From: [Clostridium] leptum DSM 753 | Lineage (GTDB): Bacteria > Bacillota > Clostridia > Oscillospirales > Acutalibacteraceae | Reading direction: 5' to 3' | NCBI GenBank assembly: GCA_000154345.1 | Contig: DS480350.1 | Span: forward strand, 1-64,000 | DNA: 64,000 nucleotides | Shown here: positions 9,346 to 17,372 of the stretch, piece by piece | Position numbering within the stretch: position 1 is the stretch's first letter | Layout of the letters: the number at the start of each line of letters is the position of its first letter | Program-made: the position numbers and the translations under genes | Notes under the pieces: generated by a model | Seen by the model: only the letters and a program-made list of their open reading frames with translations | Databases searched by the model: none | What the model was told of the DNA's origin: nothing

Positions 9346-10199
9346 AAGGGAAAAAGAAATTTACGATAGGCGTCTTACGCGCCATAGGAGTGTGCGCCCT
9401 TGTTGGAATCCTAATTGGCGCCTTGGCTTTTCTGGAGAAAGATCATTCGGTTGAACCGGCTCAGATCATTTTTGCGGGAACTAAGGACGATGCGGACTGC
9501 GCCATTTTGCAAAGCGGCGGCTCCTGTGTGGTTATCGATACCGGAGAGGCTCAGGATGCGGAGCATATTCTTGAGCTTCTGCGGGAGCGGCAGATAGAAA
9601 AAATAGACTGCCTGATTTTAACTCATCCGGATAAAGACCATATCGGCGGCGCGCCCGCTTTATTGGATGCTTTGCCGGTGAAAATGGTGGTTTGTCCTTA
9701 TTATAATAAAGATAATACGCCATACCGGGATTTGCAGGAAAAAATGGAGGCTCTTGGCGTCAGCCAGCTGGTCCCATCCAGAGACCGGGTTTTGGTCTTT
9801 GGTGATTTGAAGCTTCAGATCTGGCCGCCGGAAGATTTCTATTATGAAAAGGATAACGATTACTCCATTGCCGTACTCGTGGAGCATGGCTCGGTGAATC
9901 TATTCTTTGCCGGAGATGCTCAGAAACAGCGGCTTCAGGAACTGGAACAGCGGGAATTCCCGGATATAGACCTTTATAAGGTCGCCTATCATGGCAGGGA
10001 TTCCAGCCACAGCGCCCAGCTGATCCGGCAAATTGAGCCGCGGCTTGCTGTGGTAACGGCAAAAGAGCCCCTGGGAGAAACTGCGGATGCCTTAAAAGAG
10101 GTTTCAGCCCAGGTTTTGTGCACCTTAGGTCAGGATTATTTTATGGAAAGCAATGGCGATACTTTGGAATGGAAACGCCTATCGGCCTCTGATCCTTAA
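9342..10199 (+). CDS. ComEC/Rec2-like metallo-beta-lactamase fold hydrolase, membrane-anchored
   Basis: The 285-residue protein has one N-terminal membrane helix (residues 12-30) and a metallo-beta-lactamase domain. The metal ligands are visible: THPDKDHIGG (HxDxDH), the FAGDAQ aspartate and the YHGRDSS histidine. It matches the stand-alone form of the ComEC C-terminal domain. Substrates of these stand-alone proteins are mostly unknown; nuclease or phosphodiesterase activity is the usual guess. Last gene of the operon, overlapping the GH5 gene by four bases and followed by a short terminator. Its link to the polysaccharide is not evident from sequence. Confidence 0.85.
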   Translation: MKGKKKFTIGVLRAIGVCALVGILIGALAFLEKDHSVEPAQIIFAGTKDDADCAILQSGGSCVVIDTGEAQDAEHILELLRERQIEKIDCLILTHPDKDHIGGAPALLDALPVKMVVCPYYNKDNTPYRDLQEKMEALGVSQLVPSRDRVLVFGDLKLQIWPPEDFYYEKDNDYSIAVLVEHGSVNLFFAGDAQKQRLQELEQREFPDIDLYKVAYHGRDSSHSAQLIRQIEPRLAVVTAKEPLGETADALKEVSAQVLCTLGQDYFMESNGDTLEWKRLSASDP

Positions 10200-10205
10200 T
10201 GGAAC

Positions 10206-10226
10206 AGACGCCGATGGGCGTTTTTC
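10206..10226 (+). terminator. short rho-independent terminator after the exopolysaccharide operon
   Basis: ACGCC-GATG-GGCGT with a T-rich tail begins nine bases after the stop of the last operon gene. The GC stem is only five pairs, extendable by a G-U and an A-T pair. Position supports the call, the short stem weakens it. Confidence 0.6.
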
Positions 10227-10477
10227 CTATCTATAGGATTGACAGCCTATAATTCTCAAAAACCTGTGAGTGGAATTCACTTTGATGTGCGGACGCAGGA
10301 TAGCCATTATCTGCTAAGCGAATATAAGGCGGCGCAGCAAGACTGTAGCGGCAACGCGGTCACAAACCACGGTGAAAGCGGCCGGGAAAGAGTATTTGGG
10401 ATCTGCGGGGATCCATATCTTTTACAGCGCTGTAGCGTAATATAGAAATTCATTTATCAAAGAAAGGGCTTTATATA

Positions 10478-10726
10478 TTGCTTAAAACCTCGATTTTTCT
10501 CGATACAGCTGTTTCCTATATGCCGGATTTGCTGGATCAGCTCCAATTATTGGCGGAGTGTGGATATTTATCGGATATGTGGGCGGCTCCATACATAAAT
10601 GAGCAGGTAAAACAGGAGCAGGCGGCTTTGTCCCCGGAGAACTTTTCCGGGCCGTCATGGAGAGAAGCTGTTTGCCGCCTGCTTTACTTTTCTTTAGGTG
10701 CTTTGCCCGAACTTTTCTCAGATTGA
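10478..10726 (+). CDS. hypothetical small protein, doubtful
   Basis: An 82-codon frame begins at TTG 10478 with AGAAAGGG about 13 bases upstream. The predicted protein is acidic, with several leucine-rich stretches (LLDQLQLLAECGYL), no signal peptide, no Cys/His cluster and no domain I recognise. It lies alone between a terminator and a promoter. It could be a decayed gene end or a chance frame. Only conservation in related genomes would justify keeping it. Confidence 0.25.
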   Translation: MLKTSIFLDTAVSYMPDLLDQLQLLAECGYLSDMWAAPYINEQVKQEQAALSPENFSGPSWREAVCRLLYFSLGALPELFSD

Positions 10727-10876
10727 TTTATATTTTTACCCAAAAATAAAGTGACTAAAAGAAATGCAAAAAAGATATTTTTTGCATTTATAAAATTATT
10801 GATGCTGAAAAGATGCTGAAAAACAGGCAATATTATGTCCAAAATAAATTTGATTTATATAAATGTGATTTTTTTG

Positions 10877-10905
10877 TTGACAAAATACATGTGTTATTAT
10901 ATAAT
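10877..10905 (+). promoter_or_regulatory. sigma-A promoter of the ABC/RraA locus
   Basis: A consensus -35 TTGACA (10877-10882) is separated by exactly 17 bases from a consensus -10 TATAAT (10900-10905). The predicted transcription start is near 10912. Such a perfect promoter needs tight repression, which fits the palindrome immediately downstream. Confidence 0.88.
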
Positions 10906-10913
10906 ACATACAA

Positions 10914-10943
10914 ATCAGATTGTATGACGACATATAATCTGAT
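10914..10943. promoter_or_regulatory. 30-bp palindromic operator, probably for the local GntR/FadR regulator
   Basis: ATCAGATT (10914-10921) and AATCTGAT (10936-10943) are perfect inverted repeats. The 14 bases between them continue the symmetry, so 26 of 30 positions match the reverse complement. The core GTATGAC resembles the GT...AC half-sites used by FadR-type GntR proteins. It starts about where transcription should start, so a bound dimer would block RNA polymerase. The regulator encoded at 15702 is the obvious candidate; that assignment is inferred from position. Confidence 0.75.
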
Positions 10944-10973
10944 GAGTATATGAATTGAATAGGGTGGTCGACT

Positions 10974-11807
10974 GTGAAGAAAAAGATCAGGTTTAGCATC
11001 AGGCCGGTTTTGGGAATTCTCATGCTGGTGGTTTCACTGTTTCCGATTTATTGGATGATTTCCATTTCCCTTAGGTCTACGGAAGAAATGCGGGGAGAGG
11101 TTCCCTTTTTTCCGCAATCGTTCACCGTAAGCCATTATATTGAACTGTTTCAAGAGCAAGGCTTTGGACAGGCGCTGATCAACAGCACCATCACCACGCT
11201 GGTATCCCTGGCGATCTCCCTGGTGTTCGGTATTACCTGCGCGTACATATTGGCTCGGGTAAGATTCCGGCTCAAGGGCAGGAAGATTTTGGTTTACTGG
11301 GTTTTGCTGGTAAGAGTGATGCCGCTGGTTTCTTTCGCGATTCCTTTTTACATTATGTTTACTGAGCTGGGAATTTTAGCGACCCTGATTCCGGTAATCG
11401 CCGCGTGCGTGTTTATTAACATTCCTCTGACCATATGGTTTATCATCAGCTTTTTTCGGGATCTTCCCACAGAGCTGGAGGAAAGCGCAAAGCTGGATGG
11501 CGCTACGGAATGGAAATTGTTCGTGAGGATTGTTCTTCCGCTGGTGCTGCCCGGTATCGCAGCAGTGGCCATGCTTTCGTTTGTATATGCCTGGAACGAA
11601 TACACCTACAGCGTCATGTTCGTTCAAACCCCTCAGCACTACACGGTGCCGCTGAAGCTGGCTACTATTAATATGGATGACAATGTAATGCAATACGGCA
11701 GCGTTGCCGCCGGCGGCGTGATCTCCATTGCTCCCATGGCGATCTTCGTGATTTTTGCTCAGAAATATCTGATTTCCGGTTTGTCAAGCGGGGCGGTAAA
11801 GGAATAA
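10974..11807 (+). CDS. carbohydrate ABC transporter permease, MalG/AraQ type
   Basis: The 277-residue protein has six predicted membrane helices and the EAA loop EESAKLDGATEWKLFVRIVLP (abbreviated core LDGATEW), which docks the ATPase. It starts at GTG 10974 behind AGGGTGG. It forms a heterodimer with the MalF-type permease encoded at 13271; unusually, the binding-protein gene lies between the two permease genes and this gene comes first. No ATPase is encoded nearby, so a shared MsmX-type ATPase is expected. First gene behind the strong promoter. The substrate is not readable from sequence; neighbours suggest a sugar acid or small oligosaccharide. Confidence 0.9.
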   Translation: MKKKIRFSIRPVLGILMLVVSLFPIYWMISISLRSTEEMRGEVPFFPQSFTVSHYIELFQEQGFGQALINSTITTLVSLAISLVFGITCAYILARVRFRLKGRKILVYWVLLVRVMPLVSFAIPFYIMFTELGILATLIPVIAACVFINIPLTIWFIISFFRDLPTELEESAKLDGATEWKLFVRIVLPLVLPGIAAVAMLSFVYAWNEYTYSVMFVQTPQHYTVPLKLATINMDDNVMQYGSVAAGGVISIAPMAIFVIFAQKYLISGLSSGAVKE

Positions 11808-11948
11808 CCGCCGTAATTTTAGGCGATTGGCCTGCTGTGAAAGGGAGGAGTTGGCTGCTGGATCGCGACCGGCAGCAGGGCGCGTTCGTTTTTCGGCGGG
11901 CTTTATCCTGCAATAATTCAAACACAAAACTGAAAGGTAGGAAAACGT

Positions 11949-13235
11949 ATGAAAAAGCTATTGTCACTGATTATGGCGATGGTACTCGCTTCTGCGCTGT
12001 TTGGCTGCGGCAGTCCGGACAGCAGCTCAAGCGGCGGCGATTCCGCCGGGGGCTCAGAAACCGCCTCCAGCGCGGAGGGAAACACAGGAGAAACCAAAAA
12101 GCTCACTATGATCCTGCGTGCCGGTTCTTATACCGACGTTATGAAAAACATGGCGCCGGCCTTCGGTGAAGAGCACAATGTGGAATTTGAGTATTTGGAC
12201 CTGGACGTAGCCAACATGTATGAGAAAATTGCTCTGAATTCCAAGAGCAACCAGGGAAGCTATGATGTTCTAATGATCGACGAGCCTTGGTTCCGGGAGT
12301 TCCAGGAAACTGGCATCATCTCCAATCTAAGTGAGCTGGGCTGCGAGCTGGATGATGATTTTATCCAAGAGGTTACGGAAATCTGCGTTGACGACAACGG
12401 CGATGTTTACGGCGTTCCCTTCTACGGAAACGTGGAGCTGATGCTTTACAACGTGGATGTTCTCTCTCAGTACGGCTATGACGCGCCTCCCACCTCCTGG
12501 ACCGAGGTGTTGGATTTGGCGAAGAAGGTCAAGGCCGACGGGGGAAAGGACGGCTATTTGGTCCGCGCTCAGGCTGGAGAAAATGTGGTCATTGATATTT
12601 ATCCTCTTCTGCTGGCCCACGGAGCCAACATTCTGGATGAAAACAATCAGCCTACCATTAATACTCCGGAGTTTAAAGCCGCTCTCGAATTTTACATTGA
12701 ACTGAAAAACGCGGGCCAGATTATGGAAAAGGACGATATTGTAGCCTCTGTTTCCAACGGCGACGCTGCCATGTCCCTGACCTGGCCGGGCTGGTATCTG
12801 CCAGAAGCCGACGAGCCGATCAAATTTGCTCCGGCGCCCAATAAGGTAGGCGATGGAGATGAGGAGCATACCTCTACCTCTATTTACGGAATTTGGTATT
12901 TAGGCGTGGCCTCCAATTCCCAGAATAAGGAGCTGGCCATGGAATACATCGATTACATCACCAGCCCCGAAATCATGACCGAATCCGTCAAGTTCGGAGG
13001 TGTGCCCACCCGTCACAGCTCCTATCAGGATGAAGAGGTTCAAGAGGCGCGGCCCCATCTGGCCAGTGTGTATGAGGCCTTGCAGCACGCAAAGTTCCGT
13101 CCTCAGCTGAAGGAATGGCCCCAGATCACCAATGCCGTCGGCATTGAGCTGGATAACGCGATTCAGAACGCCAAGAGCGTAGACCAGGCCCTGGCAGACG
13201 CTCAGGCGGCTGTGGAAAGGCTATTGCAAGGCTAA
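11949..13235 (+). CDS. extracellular solute-binding lipoprotein (family 1)
   Basis: The 428-residue lipoprotein has a signal peptide ending at lipobox LFGC (Cys20), a Ser/Gly/Glu linker, then a sugar-type periplasmic-binding fold. Typical segments are YDVLMIDEPWFREF, GVPFYGNVELMLYN, GDAAMSLTWPGWY and a C-terminal helical end. It captures the substrate outside the membrane and hands it to the permease pair encoded on either side. The 141-base gap before it contains no terminator that I can see. Family 1 binding proteins mostly carry mono- or oligosaccharides. Confidence 0.9.
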   Translation: MKKLLSLIMAMVLASALFGCGSPDSSSSGGDSAGGSETASSAEGNTGETKKLTMILRAGSYTDVMKNMAPAFGEEHNVEFEYLDLDVANMYEKIALNSKSNQGSYDVLMIDEPWFREFQETGIISNLSELGCELDDDFIQEVTEICVDDNGDVYGVPFYGNVELMLYNVDVLSQYGYDAPPTSWTEVLDLAKKVKADGGKDGYLVRAQAGENVVIDIYPLLLAHGANILDENNQPTINTPEFKAALEFYIELKNAGQIMEKDDIVASVSNGDAAMSLTWPGWYLPEADEPIKFAPAPNKVGDGDEEHTSTSIYGIWYLGVASNSQNKELAMEYIDYITSPEIMTESVKFGGVPTRHSSYQDEEVQEARPHLASVYEALQHAKFRPQLKEWPQITNAVGIELDNAIQNAKSVDQALADAQAAVERLLQG

Positions 13236-13270
13236 AGTTAGAAATTTTCAAAAGAGAAAGGTAAGTAATT

Positions 13271-14158
13271 ATGGGTAGGGTAAGGAAAAAAGCAAGACGC
13301 TCAGAGTCGTTTTTCTCTTACGCGATGGTCACCCCGACCGTTGTGGTGCTCCTGGTCATGAGTGTTTTCGCGCTGATTTTCACGTTTTATTACAGCTTTA
13401 CGGATTATTATTACATATCGCTGGAAGGCCCTGTTTTCAATGGGCTGGATAACTATATCGCCCTTTTTAAGGATCCTTATTTTATCAGGGCCATTTGGAA
13501 CACGGTATATTTTACAGTAGTCTGCACAGTGGTAGAAACCGTATACGGACTCGGCATGGCTGTTTATGTGCACCGGATGAAGCGATTCAAAAAGATCATG
13601 AGAACCCTCCTGCTGCTTCCTTACCTGCTGCCTACCGTTACCGTAGCGTTGATTTGGCGTATGATGCTTAGCAGCAACTACGGTATCCTGAACCGTTTTT
13701 TAGAGTTTCTCCATCTGCCGGTTCACAATTGGTTCTATGACGTGAATACGGCGATGCCCACGCTGATTGTGATCGATATCTGGCAGACCGCGCCGTTTGT
13801 ATTCCTGCTAATCTACGCGTCGCTGCAGTCTGTGCCGGAAACCCTTTATGAGGCGGCCAGAATCGATGGCGCCAACAAATGGAGGGAGTTTCTCCATGTG
13901 ACCATGCCAAGCATTAAGGGGACAGTGATCCTTTGTCTGCTGCTCCGGACCATCGACTCGTTCCGCATGTTCGACAAGGTGAACGTGCTGACCCAGGGCG
14001 GACCCGCCAACACCACGTCCACCATAACCCAGTACATATATACCTACGGAATTAAAAGCCTGGATTTCGGCTTCGGCAGCGCCGGGGCCGTGGTCATGGC
14101 GGTGCTGGTGCTCGTGCTGTCCTCTGTTTATATTCAGCGGACGTTCAGGAAGGTTTAA
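13271..14158 (+). CDS. sugar ABC transporter permease, MalF/UgpA type
   Basis: The 295-residue protein has six predicted membrane helices. The EAA loop is seen in LYEAARIDGANKWREFLHVTMP (core ARIDGANKW), with the usual TQGGPANTT segment near residue 243. It partners the MalG-type permease at 10974 and the binding protein at 11949. It is followed after 26 bases by the first RraA gene, so transport and metabolism are in one transcription unit. Confidence 0.9.
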   Translation: MGRVRKKARRSESFFSYAMVTPTVVVLLVMSVFALIFTFYYSFTDYYYISLEGPVFNGLDNYIALFKDPYFIRAIWNTVYFTVVCTVVETVYGLGMAVYVHRMKRFKKIMRTLLLLPYLLPTVTVALIWRMMLSSNYGILNRFLEFLHLPVHNWFYDVNTAMPTLIVIDIWQTAPFVFLLIYASLQSVPETLYEAARIDGANKWREFLHVTMPSIKGTVILCLLLRTIDSFRMFDKVNVLTQGGPANTTSTITQYIYTYGIKSLDFGFGSAGAVVMAVLVLVLSSVYIQRTFRKV

Positions 14159-14184
14159 CATGGAATGGATGAAAGGAGAGCCCT

Positions 14185-14844
14185 ATGACAGATAAGGAAC
14201 GGCTTGAGATTTTTCAGCAGGTAGAAACCGGATGCGTATCCGACGCTATGATTCATTTCGGCATTGGCGCCTGGATGAAGGGGATTCTGCCTGCGGACCC
14301 GGAGGCCAGAATCTATGGAAAGGCTTCTACCGCTTATTTTGACATTGTCACGCCGCCCAGAGAATGCCTGACTCAGTACGAGCTCATCGAGCTGTGCGAG
14401 GAAGGGGAGGTCATGGTCTGGAACGCAGACGTGGATACCCAGATTATGGGCGGAAATATCTATCAGTTCGCTATGGACCATGGAATCAACGGTATTGTTA
14501 TTCAAGGCCATACCAGAGATTACGGCGAGATCCAGAAAGCGGGAGGCGCGGTATTCAGCCTTGGCCAGGCGATCGGCTCCTCTCCGACCAATTTCCGGGC
14601 AACCAAGGAAACCGTGAATATCCCTGTCGCCGTAGGCGGAGTGGTGGTAAGGCCGGGCGATTATATTTTTGGTGATATCGACGGCGTTATGGTAATTCCC
14701 TACGAGCACGTGGATAAGGTGCTGGAGCAGGCCTTGCTCTATATGGAGTGGGAGGCAAAAATTGAGGTGGCTATTAAGAAGGGCTTAAACGCCCAGGAAA
14801 TGAAAAAGGTTTATCAGGAGATCAGGTTTATTGACGAGAATTGA
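14185..14844 (+). CDS. RraA family protein (HMG/oxaloacetate aldolase-like), copy 1
   Basis: The 219-residue protein is a complete RraA fold: an N-terminal helix pair (ERLEIFQQVETGCVSDAM), the GHTRD strand-loop near residue 110 and the C-terminal YIFGDIDGVMVIP. Catalytic members (HMG/CHA aldolases, oxaloacetate decarboxylases) use the pattern D-x20-R-D with a further acidic residue three on. Here R-D-Y-G-E is present, but the position 21 before the Arg is Gly instead of Asp/Glu, and the usual DG before the loop is QG. It may therefore be catalytically altered or need a partner. The second RraA gene begins 26 bases downstream. An AAGGAG site precedes the ATG. Confidence 0.88.
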   Translation: MTDKERLEIFQQVETGCVSDAMIHFGIGAWMKGILPADPEARIYGKASTAYFDIVTPPRECLTQYELIELCEEGEVMVWNADVDTQIMGGNIYQFAMDHGINGIVIQGHTRDYGEIQKAGGAVFSLGQAIGSSPTNFRATKETVNIPVAVGGVVVRPGDYIFGDIDGVMVIPYEHVDKVLEQALLYMEWEAKIEVAIKKGLNAQEMKKVYQEIRFIDEN

Positions 14845-14870
14845 GCAATGGAAAGGATCGTGTTGAAATT

Positions 14871-15527
14871 ATGAACCATCAGGAAAGGCTTGCTATGTTC
14901 CAGAGGTTGGAAACCGGCGCCGTAACTGACGCTATGGTCCAGCTGGGAGTGGGAAGCTGGATGGAGGGGGTCTATCCCACCTCTCCGAAAATGAAAGTGT
15001 TCGGCCGCGCGGTTACTGCCCAGTTCTCAATCGTGGTCCCGCCTCAGGAGCCAATCGACCAGTTCCAGCTGGTATCTATGTGCCGGCCGGGGGATGTGCT
15101 GGTTTGGAATGTTCCCCACAGAGGGAACATCTGCGGAGAAAATATTATGCACTTTCTCGGCAACCGTCAGGTAAACGGTTTGATTATCGACGGCTATACC
15201 CGTGATAAGGCCACGATTGAGGAAATGGGAATTCCGCAGTTTACCAAAGGAATTTCCATCGCGCCGGTACCTAGAAACTGCCGGGCAACGGCGAAGGATG
15301 TCAACGTTCCCGTTTCCTGCGGCGGCGCGGTGGTCAACCCGGGCGATTACCTTTTTGGTGATATCGACGGCGTTATGGTAATACCGGAAGCCTCTGTTGA
15401 CGATGTGCTTCTCCAGGCGGAGCTCAATATGGAGTATGAGCAGCGGATGGAGCAGGCGTTGAATCAAAACGCTGACTATGAAGGCTTGCAAAAGGTTTTC
15501 GCTACAAAGGTGCTTTTAAAGCGCTGA
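14871..15527 (+). CDS. RraA family protein, copy 2
   Basis: The 218-residue protein is clearly related to the preceding copy along its whole length but well diverged. It starts NHQERLAMFQRLETGAVTDAM, which aligns with the start of copy 1 and is why I prefer ATG 14871 over the upstream TTG 14841 that overlaps the previous stop. It has Glu (GEN) at the metal-ligand position of the D-x20-R-D motif and the normal DG before the YTRD loop, but Thr where copy 1 has the trailing Glu. RraA proteins are trimers or hexamers, so the two could be enzymes for different hydroxy-oxo-acids or mixed subunits. Confidence 0.87.
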   Translation: MNHQERLAMFQRLETGAVTDAMVQLGVGSWMEGVYPTSPKMKVFGRAVTAQFSIVVPPQEPIDQFQLVSMCRPGDVLVWNVPHRGNICGENIMHFLGNRQVNGLIIDGYTRDKATIEEMGIPQFTKGISIAPVPRNCRATAKDVNVPVSCGGAVVNPGDYLFGDIDGVMVIPEASVDDVLLQAELNMEYEQRMEQALNQNADYEGLQKVFATKVLLKR

Positions 15528-15602
15528 ATTACAGTTGAGGAAAGCGTCGGGAATTCATTTTCTTTGACGTCCGGCACAGCGGTAAATTGCCTTAAAAGCG
15601 GC

Positions 15603-15631
15603 TTGACAATCTTAGAGGATTGTGATGTAAT
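15603..15631 (+). promoter_or_regulatory. promoter of the GntR regulator gene
   Basis: TTGACA (15603-15608) and TGTAAT (15626-15631) are 17 bases apart. An inverted repeat CAATC-TTAGAG-GATTG (15607-15622) lies inside the spacer and could be an autoregulatory site, but it does not resemble the palindrome at 10914. The 174-base gap holds nothing else I can identify. Confidence 0.65.
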
Positions 15632-15701
15632 TTAATTGTTAATCCCATATTTTCATAAATTTACCAGTTGCTATGCGGCTGTTTAAAAGGATGTCAAAGA
15701 T

Positions 15702-16412
15702 ATGAAATCAATTGAACGTATGCCGGTGGTAGAACAAGTGACTGCCAGGCTAAAGGAATATATCCAATCGGATGAAAGACAGGTGGGGGAAAAGCTGCCT
15801 ACGGAAAGAGAGCTCTGCGACGACTTGAACGTGGGCCGCTCTACCCTGCGGGAAGCCGTCCGTATTTTGCAGGCCAGCGGGTTTGTGGAGAACCGGCCGG
15901 GCAAGGGCGCTTTCATTGCCAATAAGGAGGGCTACGTCGTTAAGGATGCGGTCCAGTGGATTTCGGAAAATAAGGTTTCATTAAGAGACTTTATTGAGGT
16001 CCGCATGGCCATCGAGGAGCTGGCGATCCGGCTTGCCATCGAGCGGGCCGCGCCGAAAGAAATCCAAGCCCTGGCCGATATACACCAGGAGTTTTTAGAT
16101 GCGGTCAATCAGAATAATTATGATAAGGCTCCTAAACTGGACGCTAAATTTCACGGTCAGATCGCCAAGATGACCCACAATAATCTGTTAATCAGCATTA
16201 ATCGGCAGATCTCCAGCTATTTAGATACGTTCCGCAAGCAAACGTTCCGGATTCCCCGCAATATGCGAAATGCTATTTCGCCCCATACCGAGATCGTTGA
16301 GGCATTCCAGAAGCACGACGTCAACGGCGGCGTTCGAGAAATGCATCTCCATTTTCAGCAAATGTTTGAAGATTTGGAAAAGGAGCCTTTCGATTCCCAG
16401 GAGGAAACTTAA
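15702..16412 (+). CDS. GntR family regulator, FadR subfamily (FCD domain)
   Basis: The 236-residue protein has an N-terminal winged helix-turn-helix (residues 5-72; GEKLPTERELCDDLNVGRSTLREAVRIL, with wing GKGAFI) and an all-helical FCD effector domain (residues 88-225). FadR-type regulators usually bind organic or sugar acids, which relieves repression. It lies inside the locus it would control, between the RraA pair and the aldolase, with its own promoter. The 30-bp palindrome at 10914 is the likely target. The DapA-family gene follows after 19 bases, so the regulator is cotranscribed with catabolic genes. Confidence 0.92.
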   Translation: MKSIERMPVVEQVTARLKEYIQSDERQVGEKLPTERELCDDLNVGRSTLREAVRILQASGFVENRPGKGAFIANKEGYVVKDAVQWISENKVSLRDFIEVRMAIEELAIRLAIERAAPKEIQALADIHQEFLDAVNQNNYDKAPKLDAKFHGQIAKMTHNNLLISINRQISSYLDTFRKQTFRIPRNMRNAISPHTEIVEAFQKHDVNGGVREMHLHFQQMFEDLEKEPFDSQEET

Positions 16413-16431
16413 CTCAGAAAGGACGCCTGAT

Positions 16432-17346
16432 ATGGAACAAAAAATCTGTGACGGCACCTGGGTAACGATGATTACCCCTTTTACTAAGGAAAACAAAATC
16501 GATTACCCAGGCGTGGCCGAAATCATTGAATGGTATATACAAAAAGGGATCGACGGCATTTTCGCTGTATGCCAGTCCAGCGAGATGTTCTATTTGAGTC
16601 TGGCGGAAAGGGTCGAGCTTGCCCGGTTCGTCCTGGAACGCGCGGCGGGCAGGATCCCCGTGGTGGTTTCCGGTCATGTCTCCGAATCCCTGGACGACCA
16701 GATCGAGGAGCTTTCGGCCATGGCCGCCCTAGATCCCCAGGCTGTAGTGCTGGTAAGCAACCGGCTGGCCCGCAGGCATGAGTCAGATGAGATCTGGAAG
16801 AAAAACGCCCAGGTTATTTTAGACGCGGTTCCCGGGGTGGCGCTGGGAATCTACGAGTGTCCGTACCCCTATAAACGTCTGATGTCAGGTGATCTGATTA
16901 AATGGTGCGCTGATACCGGACGCTTTGCTTTTTTAAAGGATACCTGCTGCGATATCCGCCAGCTACAGCAGAAAATCGCCTTCACGAAAGATACCCCTTT
17001 GAAAATATTTAACGCCAACTCGGCTACCTTGCTGGAATCCTTAAAGCTGGGAGCGGCCGGGTTCTGTGGAGTTATGCTCAATTTCCATCCGGAGCTGTAC
17101 GGCTGGCTGTGCAGAAACTGGAGGAAAAACATGCAAAAGGCACAAAAGCTGCAGGATTTTGCGACAGTGGCTTCTTTGATAGAATTACAAAATTATCCCA
17201 CTAACGCAAAATACCATATGTCCCTCAGCGGGGTGCCGATCGGGCTTGTTACCCGAAGCAAGGATTACGCGGGTTTTCAAGAGCTGCAGAAAAGCGAGGT
17301 CCAGGCACTGTATCAGTGCTGGCAAAACTATTCCGCCATCCTGTAA
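16432..17346 (+). CDS. DapA/KDG-aldolase family protein (DHDPS superfamily)
   Basis: The 304-residue (beta/alpha)8 barrel belongs to the dihydrodipicolinate synthase/N-acetylneuraminate lyase superfamily. The Schiff-base Lys169 (FLKDTCCD) and the general-acid Tyr141 (IYECPYPY) are present. The pyruvate-binding G-T/S-T-G-E loop is replaced by CQSSE, so substrate handling may differ from DapA. The neighbourhood of sugar uptake, RraA proteins and a GntR regulator argues for a catabolic aldolase or dehydratase rather than lysine synthesis. I start it at ATG 16432; the frame is open further upstream, but that part overlaps the regulator gene and has no family character. Confidence 0.88.
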   Translation: MEQKICDGTWVTMITPFTKENKIDYPGVAEIIEWYIQKGIDGIFAVCQSSEMFYLSLAERVELARFVLERAAGRIPVVVSGHVSESLDDQIEELSAMAALDPQAVVLVSNRLARRHESDEIWKKNAQVILDAVPGVALGIYECPYPYKRLMSGDLIKWCADTGRFAFLKDTCCDIRQLQQKIAFTKDTPLKIFNANSATLLESLKLGAAGFCGVMLNFHPELYGWLCRNWRKNMQKAQKLQDFATVASLIELQNYPTNAKYHMSLSGVPIGLVTRSKDYAGFQELQKSEVQALYQCWQNYSAIL

Positions 17347-17372
17347 TTCAACGCAAGGAGTGTGCAAAAATT

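Larger units (their letters stand above)
10200..10973. other. intergenic region between the exopolysaccharide operon and the GntR locus
   Basis: This 774-base gap holds the terminator at its left end, one doubtful small reading frame (10478-10726), an increasingly AT-rich stretch, and at its right end a strong promoter with a palindromic operator. A second open frame at 10239-10445 has no ribosome site and no recognisable protein character, and I do not call it. Confidence 0.6.

Noticed and set aside
10239..10445. 68-codon frame on the + strand
   Set aside because: No ribosome site, no conserved character, and it directly follows a terminator.
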